Source: Eublepharis macularius (Eukaryota > Chordata > Lepidosauria > Squamata > Eublepharidae). Taken from it: DNA of 64,000 nucleotides. The stretch's first letter is position 1, and every line of letters starts with the position of its first letter. A model generated the notes under the pieces. That model was not told the DNA's origin. It saw only the letters and a program-made list of their open reading frames with translations, and did no database searches. The stretch spans positions 61,013,028-61,077,027 of the forward strand of contig NC_072793.1 in the NCBI RefSeq assembly GCF_028583425.1. The letters run 5' to 3'. The translations under genes were made by a program, and so were the position numbers. This document shows, one piece after another, positions 34,041 through 44,300 of this stretch.

Positions 34041-34117
34041 TAAAGACCAACTAGATTTCCAGTGTATGAGCTTTCAAGAGTCTAAGCTCCATACTCTGGA
34101 AATCTAGTTGGTCTTTA
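34041..34117. repeat. Long hairpin, 22-bp perfect stem
   Basis: TAAAGACCAACTAGATTTCCAG (22 bp, given as 34041-34062) pairs perfectly with 34096-34117. An imperfect inner stem (GTATGAGCTT with AAGCTCCATAC) continues it. The outer right arm runs on as TTTAAGGCGCAACTG, resembling the short repeat inserted at 25920-26005. It is a head-to-head pair of one short repeat. Confidence 0.75.
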
Positions 34118-35389
34118 AGGCGCAACTGCATCCAAATCTTGCTCTTCTGCTCCAGACCAAATGCAAATGGACTACACCCTTAACATGGATCCGGAGCCAG
34201 CCCCAAGACAGGGGGCTCACTGTCAAAGGCTGAGCATGCCACACCTAAAGAACAACAACAACAAAAGACTTGTGGCACCTTAAAGACAAAAACATTTATA
34301 TGAGCACAAACATTTGCGGGCTAGACGAATGAAGTGGAACCTCAGAATATACATAAATCAGAGGGGTCAAAATATATGAAATCTAGTCTGTGACATTTCT
34401 ATTAAAACATAAAAGTATACAAGATAAGCAGAGTGTCCGATCTCAGAACCAATAGTTGTCAATTACAGTACAAGATAAACTAGTTATGTCAACCATTTAA
34501 CATCCATAGTAGCTAAAGAAAGTGTCAGATTTGGTTTGATTTGGGTTGCAAGTTTGCTAATTCCAGAACATTTGCTGTATTAATCTGTTGTACAAAAGCA
34601 AATACTCCTCTGGCACCTTAAAGACAAATTCATTTATTAAGCATGAAGATTTTTGTTGGCTTGAGTATGAAAATAGCAAGTATATATACATACAGGTACA
34701 GTGGTGAAAAAAGGACTACCTGTTGAGATTATAGGACAAAGGACATACTAGAAATGTAACATAGAATCCAAAGTTCGTTATTTATGGATCATATGGAGTG
34801 TACTGTAAAGCAGGTAAATGTGGTGTTGGGCAGATTTTTAAGGGAATATTTCTGTGGCAATCACATAGCTGTGCACTGCCTTCAATTGAAAATTGGACAC
34901 ACCTATTTCTGACTTTATGATGTTTTTGCATGTGTTCAGCATTAACTTTAAGAGGTTTTTTTTTTAGTTCATCATCACAGGGACAATTACAATGTTTAGT
35001 TTCAGCAGTGGAGCATATTTTAATTTATCCACGCCTTTTTTTCTTTAGTGGCATGAATCTGCTAAACATTTCCTTTGCTGATATAATTTCAGAACACGGC
35101 ATAGGTCATTAGAGGATTGCCTCCCCCCACTCCAGGAATATCAGGAAAGTAATTACTCAGGCAACTGGGGTGACTCATTATATAAATACAGTTGCAACAA
35201 TGTCAGGAACCATTGTGTGGTTGTATGAACATGCAGATTTTTTTTTCAGATTTGAAGATAATCAGCCACCAGAACAATCGCTCAGCAATAGAGGTTTATG
35301 CATTGCTTAGGGCTTTTTTACACAAAAGAGTCAGAAACTGTCATTTCAAGGTTGTTATTTTATGGTTATATACTGTCTACCCAGTCAAA
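34118..35389. other. Intergenic with fragments of a short repeat
   Basis: TGTGGCACCTTAAAGACAAA (34271) and CTCTGGCACCTTAAAGACAA (34606) are two direct fragments of the same family as 34041-34117. Otherwise no feature is recognised. Confidence 0.4.
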
Positions 35390-36440
35390 TAATTCTCAGG
35401 TGGTTCAGCTTCACAAGTTGCTCCTCTCAGATCATAGCTATCAAAGTTCTTCATGGCCTCAGTCCAGCATACCTATGGGACTGCCTCCCTATGTTCCTCC
35501 ATAGCAACTTTGCTCATCTGAACAGGATATCCTGCAGGTGCTACCCTGCACGTTGGCAAAATCAACAGCAGCCCATACACGAGCTTTCTCTGTGGTGGCC
35601 CCTTCCCTGTGGAACAGCCTGCCTGAGGCGGTCAGGAGAGCCCCCACTCTCCTAGCTTTCTGCAAATGATGCAAAACCAAATTATTCAAAAAGGTGTTTG
35701 TATTGTAGGGAGGGGTCTCAGTTGCTCTGCTAATGAGTTAGGGACCATATATTTCACCACTATGTTGCCTTACTTACTATCCGTTGCTTTAAATATGTGC
35801 TCCTATGTCACCCCTAGAATTGCTTATGTTCTGTTTCAGCATTTCTTCAATCTCTGTATTGGATTCTTGCTGATCTTTGTTACTGTTCATTGCTCAAGGA
35901 TGAAGGGGAGATAAATCAAGAGCCTCTGTTTTGTGAGGTGCTCCTGATATTTCTCCGATTCCCTTCAGTCCAGTCCTGATGTGTAAACACATTGGATTGT
36001 GTAGGTTGTGGAGGAGAAGTTATTAGCCCAACATAAAAATATTTTTAAGGGCCTTTACAAGGGAAGATACCAAAATCTCATTTCTAGAAGTCAGTATTCA
36101 AGATTCCCTAAGGTCCAGATTTGGGGGTAAAGAGGAAGAATCACTGAAGAAAAGACTAATGCACACTTAGTAGTCACCACCACATAGAAACTAGATCTCT
36201 CATTGCTTTCCTTCAAATGCCAGGTTTTTGACCTTTTCATTTGGGTGACAGCTGGAACTGTATGTGTTGCTGGTTGGTTTCAGGTTATTTTCAGGTTTTG
36301 TTTGCGCTACTTTTAATGACTAGTCTGTGATTATTGGTATGTTGCATTTTATTCTGGTATTTTTATTGTTTTATTGATAGACTGTTGGCCACCTAGAAGG
36401 TCCTACATGAAGGGAAATGTAGATAGACATATTTTAATAA
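35390..36440 (+). mobile_element. CR1-like LINE 3' fragment, plus orientation
   Basis: Around 35450-35655 the frame reads KVLHGLSPAYLWDCLP and, further on, WWPLPCGTACL, the C-terminal pattern of CR1-type reverse transcriptases (a decayed LNSLP-like motif). GTCCAGCATACCTATGGGAC recurs in the copy at 59831. The 3' part ends with TTGGCCACCTAGAAGGTCC and an AATAAATATAT tail at about 36430. The boundaries are approximate, and more than one copy may be joined. Confidence 0.55.
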
Positions 36441-36574
36441 ATATATACATAAGATGCTCCAAATAGCAATCCATTAATGTGAAAATCTTCCTACAGATCA
36501 GAGGCCTTCTCTGCTGTTCCGTCACAGACCTTCAAGACTAGAAATTACATTGCCAAGGAGATCAATCTTAATTT

Positions 36575-36795
36575 TTTTAAAATTTAAGTAACACTTTTCT
36601 GCATAATCAGAACCCAAAGTGGCTTATCACAGTATTACCCTCTTCACCCTAGCCTCAAAACAACAACCTTGTGAGAAAGGTTATGCTGAGAAATTGTGAC
36701 AAACCCAAGGTCATTCAGCAAGCTTCCATGGCAGATATGGAATTCTAATCTAGCTGTTCCAGTCCTAGCTTGACACTATATTCATTATGCCATGC
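36575..36795 (-). mobile_element. tRNA-derived SINE, minus orientation, degenerate
   Basis: Minus strand: GGCATGGCATAATGAATATA, then the body GAATGACCTTGGGTTTGTCA and TTATCACAG-side sequence with CCACTTTGGGTTCTGATTA. It is more diverged than the other copies. Confidence 0.55.
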
Positions 36796-36864
36796 CAACT
36801 GTCCATCCCCAATCTACATAAGCTGTCTATTCCACATCTACATAATTAGTGACTGCATATAAAT

Positions 36865-37100
36865 ACCATGCCACATGCCCTAACCCAGATAGCCCAGGCA
36901 AGCCCAATCTCATTAGATTGCAGAAGTTAAGCAGGGCTGGCCACGGTTAGTAAATAGAGGGAGATTTCCAAAGAAAATCAGTGTTGCTGTGCAAAGGCAG
37001 GCAATGGCAAACCACCCCTTTGAGTCTCGTCTTGCAAACCCCAGTGAGGGTCACTATATGTCGGCTATGACTTGATGACACATTCCACCACCACATTCTG
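36865..37100 (+). mobile_element. 5S rRNA-derived SINE, plus orientation
   Basis: AGAAGTTAAGCAGGGCTGGC and GGTTAGTAAATAGAGGGAGA match the 5S-like head. AGGCAATGGCAAACCACCCC and the tail with GTCGGCTATGACTTGATGAC and CCACCACCAC complete it. Confidence 0.8.
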
Positions 37101-37678
37101 ATAGCTGTCACAAAGAGTAACTTAAAGTGGCTTCCACATGGTGGCATGTTATGTTCACCAGCTTTGACAAAATCTCATAACATCCAGATCCTGGCTTTGT
37201 TCAGGCATAGCACAAAACCATGGTTTATTATGAATATAGCTAGCTTGTGAAACCTGGCTTCAGTTCTTGCACAACCAGTCACATCCTGATTCCCCTTTGA
37301 AAGTATTAGCTTTGCTCTTTCCCCTACCCCTCCTGCAGAGACCTGGCCTGTATTGTGATGGTGACACCATAGAACAAGCCATGATCTCTGCATTCATACA
37401 TCACACAAAACCATAGTAAAGATTAACTGTGGTTAAGTTTTAGATCCTAATTAATCCCCCAACTATTCTTCTGTTTGTTGCTGTGAGTATAAATCCATCT
37501 AAATATAACACTTCATGCATCTAAGGTAATGAAACGCTTGTGCCATAGTACAGAGTACATGTGTTAGTCTTTAAGCTGCCGCAAATTTCTTGTTATTTAG
37601 CCAATAGCAGCCTAACACATCTACCCTTTGGAACCTAACAAATCATAGTTAATGGAGTGGCATGTGTTTGGATAAGCA
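37101..37678. other. Intergenic, nothing recognised
   Basis: No gene or repeat family identified. It ends at the target duplication of the Penelope-like insertion. Confidence 0.4.
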
Positions 37679-37691
37679 TATTAACAATATT

Positions 37692-37860
37692 TTGTCGAAG
37701 GCTTTCATGGCCAGAGAACGATGGTTGTTGTGGATTTTCCGGGCTGTATAGCCGTGGTCTTGGCATTGTAGTTCCTGACATTTCGCCAGCAGCTGTGACT
37801 GGCATCTTCAGAGGTGTAGCACCAAAAGACAGAGATCTCTCAGTGTCACAGTGTGGAGAA
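37692..37860 (-). repeat. Penelope-like terminal repeat, inverted
   Basis: TTGTCGAAGGCTTTCATGGC through AGAGATCTCTCAGTGTCACA. It matches both arms of the insertion at 1339-1625. Relative to the element's coding direction it is on the minus strand, where it follows the C-terminal coding remnant without a stop in between. Confidence 0.85.
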
Positions 37861-38255
37861 GATGTTGGCAGGTAATTTATATCTACACTAATGGAGGGAG
37901 GCGTCACTGTATCCTGATTAGTTTCCTCATTGAGAAAGTGTGGTTCACATATCTGTCTTGCACGGTCTGCTAATGTTTTTATTATGCCTCTTTTCTGTCA
38001 AGGGTGGTGATTGGAGTTTTTGTGTCAGTACCGATCTGTGTGAGTTGGTTTCCTGTAGACCTTGTGACCTAACGGAAAGTTTGCTTTGCGGATGACCAGG
38101 GTATCTAGAAATGGAAGTTTACCCTCGATTTCTTTCTCCATGGTGAATTGTATGTTCAGGTGAATATTGTTGAGGTGGTTTAAAAACTCTATCAATTCTT
38201 CCTCACTGTGGCTCCAAATGATAAAGGTATCATCCATGAACCGGATGCTCGACAA
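37861..38255 (-). pseudogene. Penelope-like RT palm fragment, inverted
   Basis: The minus-strand translation contains SSIRFMDDTFIIWSHSEEEL, with the FMDD catalytic motif of reverse transcriptases, then LPFLDTLVIRK and HKVYRKPTHTDRY, the usual post-catalytic part of Penelope RTs. After a stop it continues as AD-RARQICEPHFLNEE and then jumps to sequence near the 3' end (PPSISVDINY), so part of the endonuclease region is deleted. This is the palm segment that the forward frame lacks. Confidence 0.85.
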
Positions 38256-39714
38256 CACACGCATTGTCATCAATCTGACGGACCGTCAACTCTCACCGGA
38301 AGAAACTTCCATCTTGGCTAAAGGAGGAAACTTTGCAGTCACCTCCACCAAAATTCCTGTGGAAGACATCATTGCAAATATAGAAGCTGCCATTCGTCAT
38401 CTACCTGAAGAGGAAGCTGAGGAAATAAGAGGAGAGACAGCCAGGATTCTACGAAAGGCAAAGCTTCCCACCAGCAATATAACACGCAAGGAGAGGAACG
38501 CCATCAAGACCCTCAATACAGATCCAGACATCATTATTCTACCAGCTGACAAAGGCAATGCCACAGTGATCGTGAAAACAGAAGAATACAAAAGGAAGAT
38601 TAAAGAACTCCTGGACCCTTCCACCTACAAAAAACTAAAACTAGATCCAACCCTCAAAATCATCAGGCTAACGAATGTGCTGATCAAAAATTCCTCACTT
38701 CATCCCGATGTGCACAGAAAACTATGCAAGACAGAAGCACAGCCACCACGACTATATGGACTCCCTAAAATTCATAAGGATTCAGTCCCACTCCGACCCA
38801 TTGTGAGTGCCATTGGTTCACCGACATATGAATTAGCTAAACATCTGGCCAATCTTCTACAGGACAAAATAAAAACATTAGTAGACCGTTCAAGACGGAT
38901 ATGTGAACCACACTTTCTCAACAAGGAACCTAATCATCTAAACCACGCACTTCAAGCAAATGGCTACTCCAGAAAGGAAATCAGAAGAGCGGTTAAACCA
39001 AGGATAAATCAAACAACTAAGGAAAAACAGTCTCCCACAGGAAAAGTGTTTTTGCCATATATCAAAGGAATCACTGATCAGATGGGAAAGCTTATGAAAA
39101 AGCACAACTTACAAACAGTATTCAGACCCACCAGAAAAATACAACAGATGCTACGATCAGCAAAAGACAGTAGAGATCCCCTCACCTCTGCAAGAGTATA
39201 CCGCATACCCTGCAGTTGTGGACAAGTTTACATTGGGACCACACAGCGTAGCATCCATATAAGAATAAAAGAACATGAAGGACACCGCAGACTTGGCCAT
39301 CCGGAAAAATCAGCAGTGGCTGAACATAGCCTAACCCAAACAGGACACAGTATCCTATTCCAGGACACTAAAATACTGGACAACACTTCCAACTACTTTG
39401 TCAGATTGCACAGGGAAGCCATTGAAATTCATAAGCATAAGCACAATTTCAACAGGAAAGAAGAGACTTTAAGAATGAATAAAGCATGGTTTCCAGTCCT
39501 GAAAAACACCAGGCTAACAAAATACTCTACATCCTACAATAGCCCTGCAGAGAAGATTAGCATATCAAGCACCAATCCATATGCAAAAGAACCTCCTCAG
39601 GATACAGCGAAGCCTCCTTCCATTAGCATTCCACACCCTGGGAAACTCTTACAGGATGACTCAGCCCAAACCCACCTTCCTGAGTATACAGCCCAGAAAA
39701 TCCACAACTATTAA
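38250..39714 (+). CDS. Penelope-like protein lacking RT palm, with GIY-YIG endonuclease
   Basis: An uninterrupted frame from 38167 to 39714. The first ~27 codons read antisense to the inverted RT fragment and are not native. Recognisable parts (residue numbers from 38167) are LPADKGNATVIV (~125-136), LYGLPKIHK (~196-204) and PLRPIVSAIGSPTYELAKHL (~208-228) of RT. At ~232 an in-frame deletion removes the palm with its catalytic FMDD. RRICEPHF follows, then the endonuclease from ~344: VYRIPCSCGQVYIGT with TQRSIHIRIKEH and the downstream Glu in REAIEIHKH. Without the palm it cannot be an active RT, but the endonuclease could fold. The last codon and the stop (39709-39714) come from the target duplication, not from the element. 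Confidence 0.8.
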
Positions 39715-39721
39715 CAATATT

Positions 39722-40479
39722 GTTTAATTAAACCGTGGTTTTTGCACGACACCTGAACCAAGCCCATGACAATAAGCTCAATGCAGTGAGCTGCAGTTGC
39801 AATGCATTGAGTACAGAGGAATTCCCATTTGTATGGATAGCCGTTTCCCGTTTCCATTCCAATCAAGAGAACTTTAATATACCATAGTCTACCAATCAAG
39901 ATGTCAAAGTACACTTTTATTTCTCAAATCTAGAACCTTTATTAAGTGCGATTCCCATATATTCACCCAGCCTTCCTCTCTTTGCTCAGACAAGGAACGT
40001 AAGCTCCCAGTTCACCTTCCTTGACTGAGCCTCAGGGGCATTCCCTGTAACTACATGGAAGCAATATCAGACTTGCCTGGAAGCGATTTCCTTTTGGAAA
40101 AGTCCTCCATTCTTTGTTAGATTTGTAAAGATTGGCTGAGATTACATAGTCTTGAAAGAAAAGCGCTCTATAAAATGTTCAGAATGTGAGCCAGGAGTCT
40201 CGGATAAGCCATTTGATATGGATTTTTTAAAAGTTCTGTGGCTCAAGCCTGACTGAAATGAATTCCTGGTTGTGAGGTCTGAGGGAGAGATGATGGTGAA
40301 GAGGACCTACTGCTTGTTGGAAGATCTTGGGAGCATTCTTCTAGTCCTTTCCTACCTTTTGGGGATGTGACTGTGGGGATTAAAATAGAGTTTTTTTCCC
40401 CAGCAGGGTCTTCGAAGTGTGGTGATTCTGGTAAGCCTTTTGGAATTATTTTGAAATAGGTTCTTGTAAAGGAAAGGAG
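39722..40479. other. Upstream flank of UBTD2, no gene
   Basis: Contains the 39870-39948 repeat. Otherwise AT-rich up to the CpG island. It could hold distal promoter elements, but none is evident. Confidence 0.4.
39870..39948. repeat. 80-bp dispersed repeat, copy 1
   Basis: ACTTTAATATACCATAGTCT through TAGAACCTTTATTAAG. It matches 43041-43122 at roughly 90% by eye, in the same orientation. The flanks do not match. Confidence 0.7.
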
Positions 40480-41019
40480 CTGTGCCTGTCTGCGGAAAGC
40501 AAGCTAGACCGATGAGGCGGGCAGGAGCAATGGGTCCAACAGACCCCAGACTGCTGGGGAGGAGGGGCTGTCTCTCGCCGCCACCCCGCCCCTCGAGGAA
40601 CAGGAAAGGCTGCACGCCTGCGTTGCCTCGCTCGCTCTCCATGCTGGAAAAGAAAGGGGAGCTCCGCCCCCGAGGGAGGCATGGCGAGAGCGCCCGAGCA
40701 AGCTCCTCGCCGCCCTAGAGCTCCCGGGGCGGCCCGAGCGGGCTTGTGGAAGGCAGTCTGATTGGTCTGACAGAGGCCGCCACGGCTGCAGGCTCTCCCC
40801 GCCGGTGGCGGGCGGGCGCAGGAACGCGGGAGGCGGGAACTAAGGCGGGGCCGGGGCGAGCGCAGCGAGGAGGGGGCGGCGGCGGCAGCGGCCCCGGAGC
40901 CAGCGCGCCTGCCCGGCCGGTGGCGGCTGCGACGACGGAGGCGGTCGGGTGGGCAGGCAGCGGAGGAGGAGGAGGAGGAAGAGAAAGAAGGGGTCTCCGG
41001 GCCGGGAGGGCCGGGCCCC

Positions 41020-41089
41020 ATGGGCGGGTGTGTGGGCTCCCACCACGACTCCTCGGGCAGCCTCAACGAGAACTCGGACGGCACCGGAG
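41020..41089 (+). CDS. UBTD2: UBTD2 exon 1 (ubiquitin domain-containing protein 2), 5' coding part only
   Basis: The exon encodes 23 residues starting MGGCVGSHHDSSGSLNENS, plus one base of codon 24. This matches the known N-terminus of vertebrate UBTD2 (MGGCVG, the Ser-rich SSGSLNENS tract, then EGTG in other species). The paralogue UBTD1 starts MGNCVG and lacks this tract. Gly2 and Cys4 form an N-myristoylation/palmitoylation-type start, suggesting membrane association (family knowledge). UBTD2 carries an N-terminal ubiquitin-binding domain and a C-terminal ubiquitin-like domain, and is linked to ubiquitin handling. Those domains are in later exons outside the window. The start is chosen by homology and a good context (GCCCCATGG). 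The exon ends at GGAG followed by GTGAGA. Confidence 0.93.
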
Positions 41090-41095
41090 GTGAGA
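41090..41095 (+). promoter_or_regulatory. UBTD2: Splice donor of UBTD2 exon 1
   Basis: GAG|GTGAGA at 41087-41095 is a near-consensus U1 site. Splicing here leaves phase 1, so the next codon is completed by exon 2. Val at that position in other vertebrates (G + TN) agrees. Confidence 0.9.
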
Positions 41096-41300
41096 GGGCG
41101 GCGGGGGGGGGGGGGAAGGAGCTGGGGCGGGGAAGGAAGGGGGCGAGGCGCTGCGGCTCCTTGACCGCGCGGAGGGATGCCGGAGGGCCCCCCCCAGCCT
41201 TTTTTTTCGCCATCGTTCCTCTTCCGTCCCCACCCCCTCCCCAGAGGGAGCGCCTCCCCGCCCCCCCCCCCTCCTGGAGGTCCCTCTTTCAACTTTCCTT

Positions 41301-44300
41301 AAGTAAAATGGTTGCCAGGCGGCCGCTTGGTGGCATGGGGAGGGGGTTAGTGCGGGTTGGGGCGGCGCGAAGAAGATGGAGGGTATTCCCGTGCCTCCCC
41401 AACCCTCAGGTAGCGAAGAGCTCTCTGTTTCTCAAATCGCCAGGGTCTCCATCAGCCCCACACGACCCACTTCCAGCTTTGGGGAAAGAAATGAGAATTC
41501 TCCTATTCCAGCTCCCCCCACCCCTTTGACTTTGCTTATTCGAGGTTGCAGCAGATCTCAAAGTCGTGGGAAACAAGATTTCTTGTAAATGTGGCTTTTC
41601 TTTAAACCTTCTGGTGTTGCAATACTCACTTAGCATAGAGACATTATTGTGTCAAGGGAAGGAACTCTTACTGGAAATATTCTTATTCCTTCAGCAGTGT
41701 AAATTCAGAAGTAGTGGGCCAGTGTAATTGACGTTCTGCCTGTTCTTCAACTTTTTATATGGTAATCAAGGCAATGATGATGGGTTGTGTTCTTTTTAGT
41801 TGAGGTGTTTGTTTTCTGTCATGTGAAAATCTTTTGTCTGCTCTTTAAGGTTCATTTTCTTGGTTCTTTTCCAATGCACTAGTGACACATTTTTCTCAAA
41901 AATACAATGGGACATCTAACTGCACATCTTTCTGAAAGGGCAAACAGTGTGACAGAATTGTATTAGCATTCTCTGTCAGTCATATAGTGACTGAAATAGC
42001 CATTTTTGTAAGTGTTTTCCTTTGCAGCATATCATTGCTCACAATCTCTGCTTTGCCTTCTTTTTAGCATCTTGGGGATGGGTTCCATTGTTAGGTTCAT
42101 TTTCATGTGCTAGGGTGTTACGGTTCATAAAGCTACTTTATAGAATAATTGACATTCAGGGATGATGTCTGTATGGGATAAATTCTGTCAGAGTTGCATG
42201 GCATATAGTTATAGAACTTCCATTAGAGGAAATTGGATTTCAGTACCCACATCCACCTCAACTTGTAAAATTTGAAAGGACCAACTTAATTAGGTTATCA
42301 AAACCAAGGACAATGGAATACAATATAAATTAACTGGGCTTAAATACAGTTAAGTGAAAGGTGTCATACATCTGAAGCCATTAGTTGGGCCTAGATGGTT
42401 TCTCATGCCTATGTAATGTCACCCATTGTTAAGAAACTACTGCACGCTAGCTAAGTATTATGAGGCAAGCAAGGTCATACAAGAAACAGCCTAAATGGTG
42501 AATTTCCTTGCCTTTATTTCATCTCTGTAATCTAGCGGCTTTAGTGCATAATAAGAATAACTCAAGACAGTCAAAATTCTTAAGCAGATTGTTTGGTATA
42601 TTTTTATACTCAGTGCCTTATCATTATTTTTAGTGGAAGTGTAAAAGTGGAGCAGTTTCATTGGAAGTGTGTCAATTCTTCTTCCAGATTTATCTTACTT
42701 TCTTGAACATATACATACCTTCTGTACACATAGTATATCATTGTATATTTGGGGGCAAATAGCTTGCTCTGTGTGGCACACCAGCTGGATTTTCTAGGAT
42801 GGCCATCTGTGAAAGTTATATAGTAGAGTGCAATCGCAGGTTCAGAGGATTAATACACTAAGATCTTTCATTGAAATCAGATGTCATATGATTTCAGTTT
42901 AATTATTTGCTTTTCAAGCCTGATTTCTAAACACATGCATACTCTTACAACTGTGTATGGTGACTTGTTTTGGAATATTGAATTCACCTTTTTCTGTCCG
43001 TAAAACATAAGCAGTTACTTTGAGCCACTCTGCTCAAGGCAACTTTAATATACCATAGTCTACCAATAAGATGTCAAAGTACACTTTTCTTCTACTTCCC
43101 AAATCCAGAACCTTTATAAGTATGGCATTATGCTAAAGGAAGCAGTCTGACTAAAAGTCTTTCAAGAGAAGCAAAGCAGGGGCTTGGAAGTTTCAACTGG
43201 ACTGCCCAGAACACTAAAGCACAGGTTTTGGAGAGTAAGTGCTGCTGAGGCTGGGCTTGACAGTTCATTGGATCACGCCTGTCTTTAATTTCACATACTG
43301 TGCTAGATTGCAGAATATCAAGTTACAGGCTCCTTTAAATTGCTACAACTAGATCTTGAGCCTTAGGGAAACATCTTAGAAGCAGCTTGCAAACCAGGAG
43401 CAGAGATCACTCATGACAGTTGTGTGCAGCCCAGATGTAATGAGAAGTTATTTGTGTTCATTAAGTCACCACTGATCAATGAATTTCCTGAAATAATACC
43501 TTTCTCTTTTAGTACTTGCATCAGAGACACAATATAATGTAGATTCTGAAAGGCATTAAAATCAGTCGGATGTCATAATGCATAAGATAACTATATGGGA
43601 GTGCATATGGCATAAAAATGTTAGGATATGCAGCTACTTTGGTGTTATTTTCTCATTTCAATTTTTTTTGTTATAGACATGAAGGCTACTGGATTTCTTA
43701 TAGGAAGGATGAGGAGGTCATTTGCCCAGTAGAAGGGAAAGAAGAACACAGAGCCAATATTCATATGCTGAATGGCTCTTTGTTTGCAAGAGTGTTAAAA
43801 GTTGTCTGCCATCATTTGCCTCACCTGGCCTGCAAGGGAAGGAGCTTCTTTCAACTTCAGATACATAGAGTGCTGCTCAGATCTGTGCAGTGTCAGTTTT
43901 GTTTACAAGGAGGCTAAAGACTCCCAGGCATGAATTTGACCTGTCTCCCAATGAAACTACATCTGTGACTATTGAGATTACATTTGTATGAACAGTGACT
44001 CAAAGTTTTGTCAATCTGACCACTCCATGGACAGATTGAATGCTAAAATGCCAGCTACTGGGATTCTTAACAACTTGTTAGTTTAACTATACATCATGTT
44101 ATTCCATACCACAGAGCTTTAGGTTTTTTGACTTGCCCAGTTTATCATACAGTTTATTCCAACATTGCTTAAATATTCTATCTGCTGAAGTGGACCGCGT
44201 CCTGAGTTTTGTGATTGTTTTAAATTTTCCCACTGGATTTTTGTTGACAAATTGATTTTTATTGTTTTGAGTTTATTTGCTTTAGAAATTACGTATGTTT

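Larger units (their letters stand above)
37692..39708 (+). mobile_element. Penelope-like retroelement, rearranged copy
   Basis: A 2017-bp insertion flanked by perfect 13-bp duplications TATTAACAATATT (37679-37691 and 39709-39721). It has three parts: an inverted terminal repeat (37692 to about 37860), an inverted piece of RT (about 37860-38255, minus strand), and a forward open frame with RT fragments and a GIY-YIG endonuclease (about 38250-39708). The forward end (CAGCCCAGAAAATCCACAAC) is the complement of the left end, so both outer ends carry the same terminal sequence. GIY-YIG plus an FMDD-type RT motif identify a Penelope-like element. Inverted partial 5' copies are usual for this class. 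The perfect duplications and the open frame suggest a fairly recent insertion. Confidence 0.9.
40480..41300 (+). promoter_or_regulatory. UBTD2: CpG-island promoter and 5' UTR of UBTD2
   Basis: A GC-rich, CpG-dense block in an AT-rich neighbourhood that contains the first coding exon. There is no TATA box. It has an inverted CCAAT box (ATTGGT, 40761-40766) and a GC box (GGCGGGGC, 40844-40851) about 255 and 170 bp before the ATG, plus GGC-rich 5' UTR repeats (about 40865-40895). This fits a broadly expressed, housekeeping-type promoter. The transcription start cannot be placed exactly. Confidence 0.85.

Noticed and set aside
38167-38249. First ~27 codons of the Penelope open frame as native N-terminus
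   Set aside because: This part is antisense to the inverted RT fragment, so it is a junction artefact.
1-40000. 3' end of SH3PXD2B, the expected upstream neighbour of UBTD2 in mammals
   Set aside because: No frame shows SH3 or proline-rich SH3PXD2B sequence, so if synteny holds it must lie outside the window.
40446-41213. 255-codon open frame on the minus strand
   Set aside because: It lies antisense to the UBTD2 CpG island. Its Pro/Arg/Ala-rich composition follows from GC content, and it has no domain.
43618-43917. Possible UBTD2 exon 2
   Set aside because: The translation lacks the expected continuation of UBTD2 (Lys-rich start and WKSDYP-type segment), and no acceptor-exon-donor arrangement is evident.
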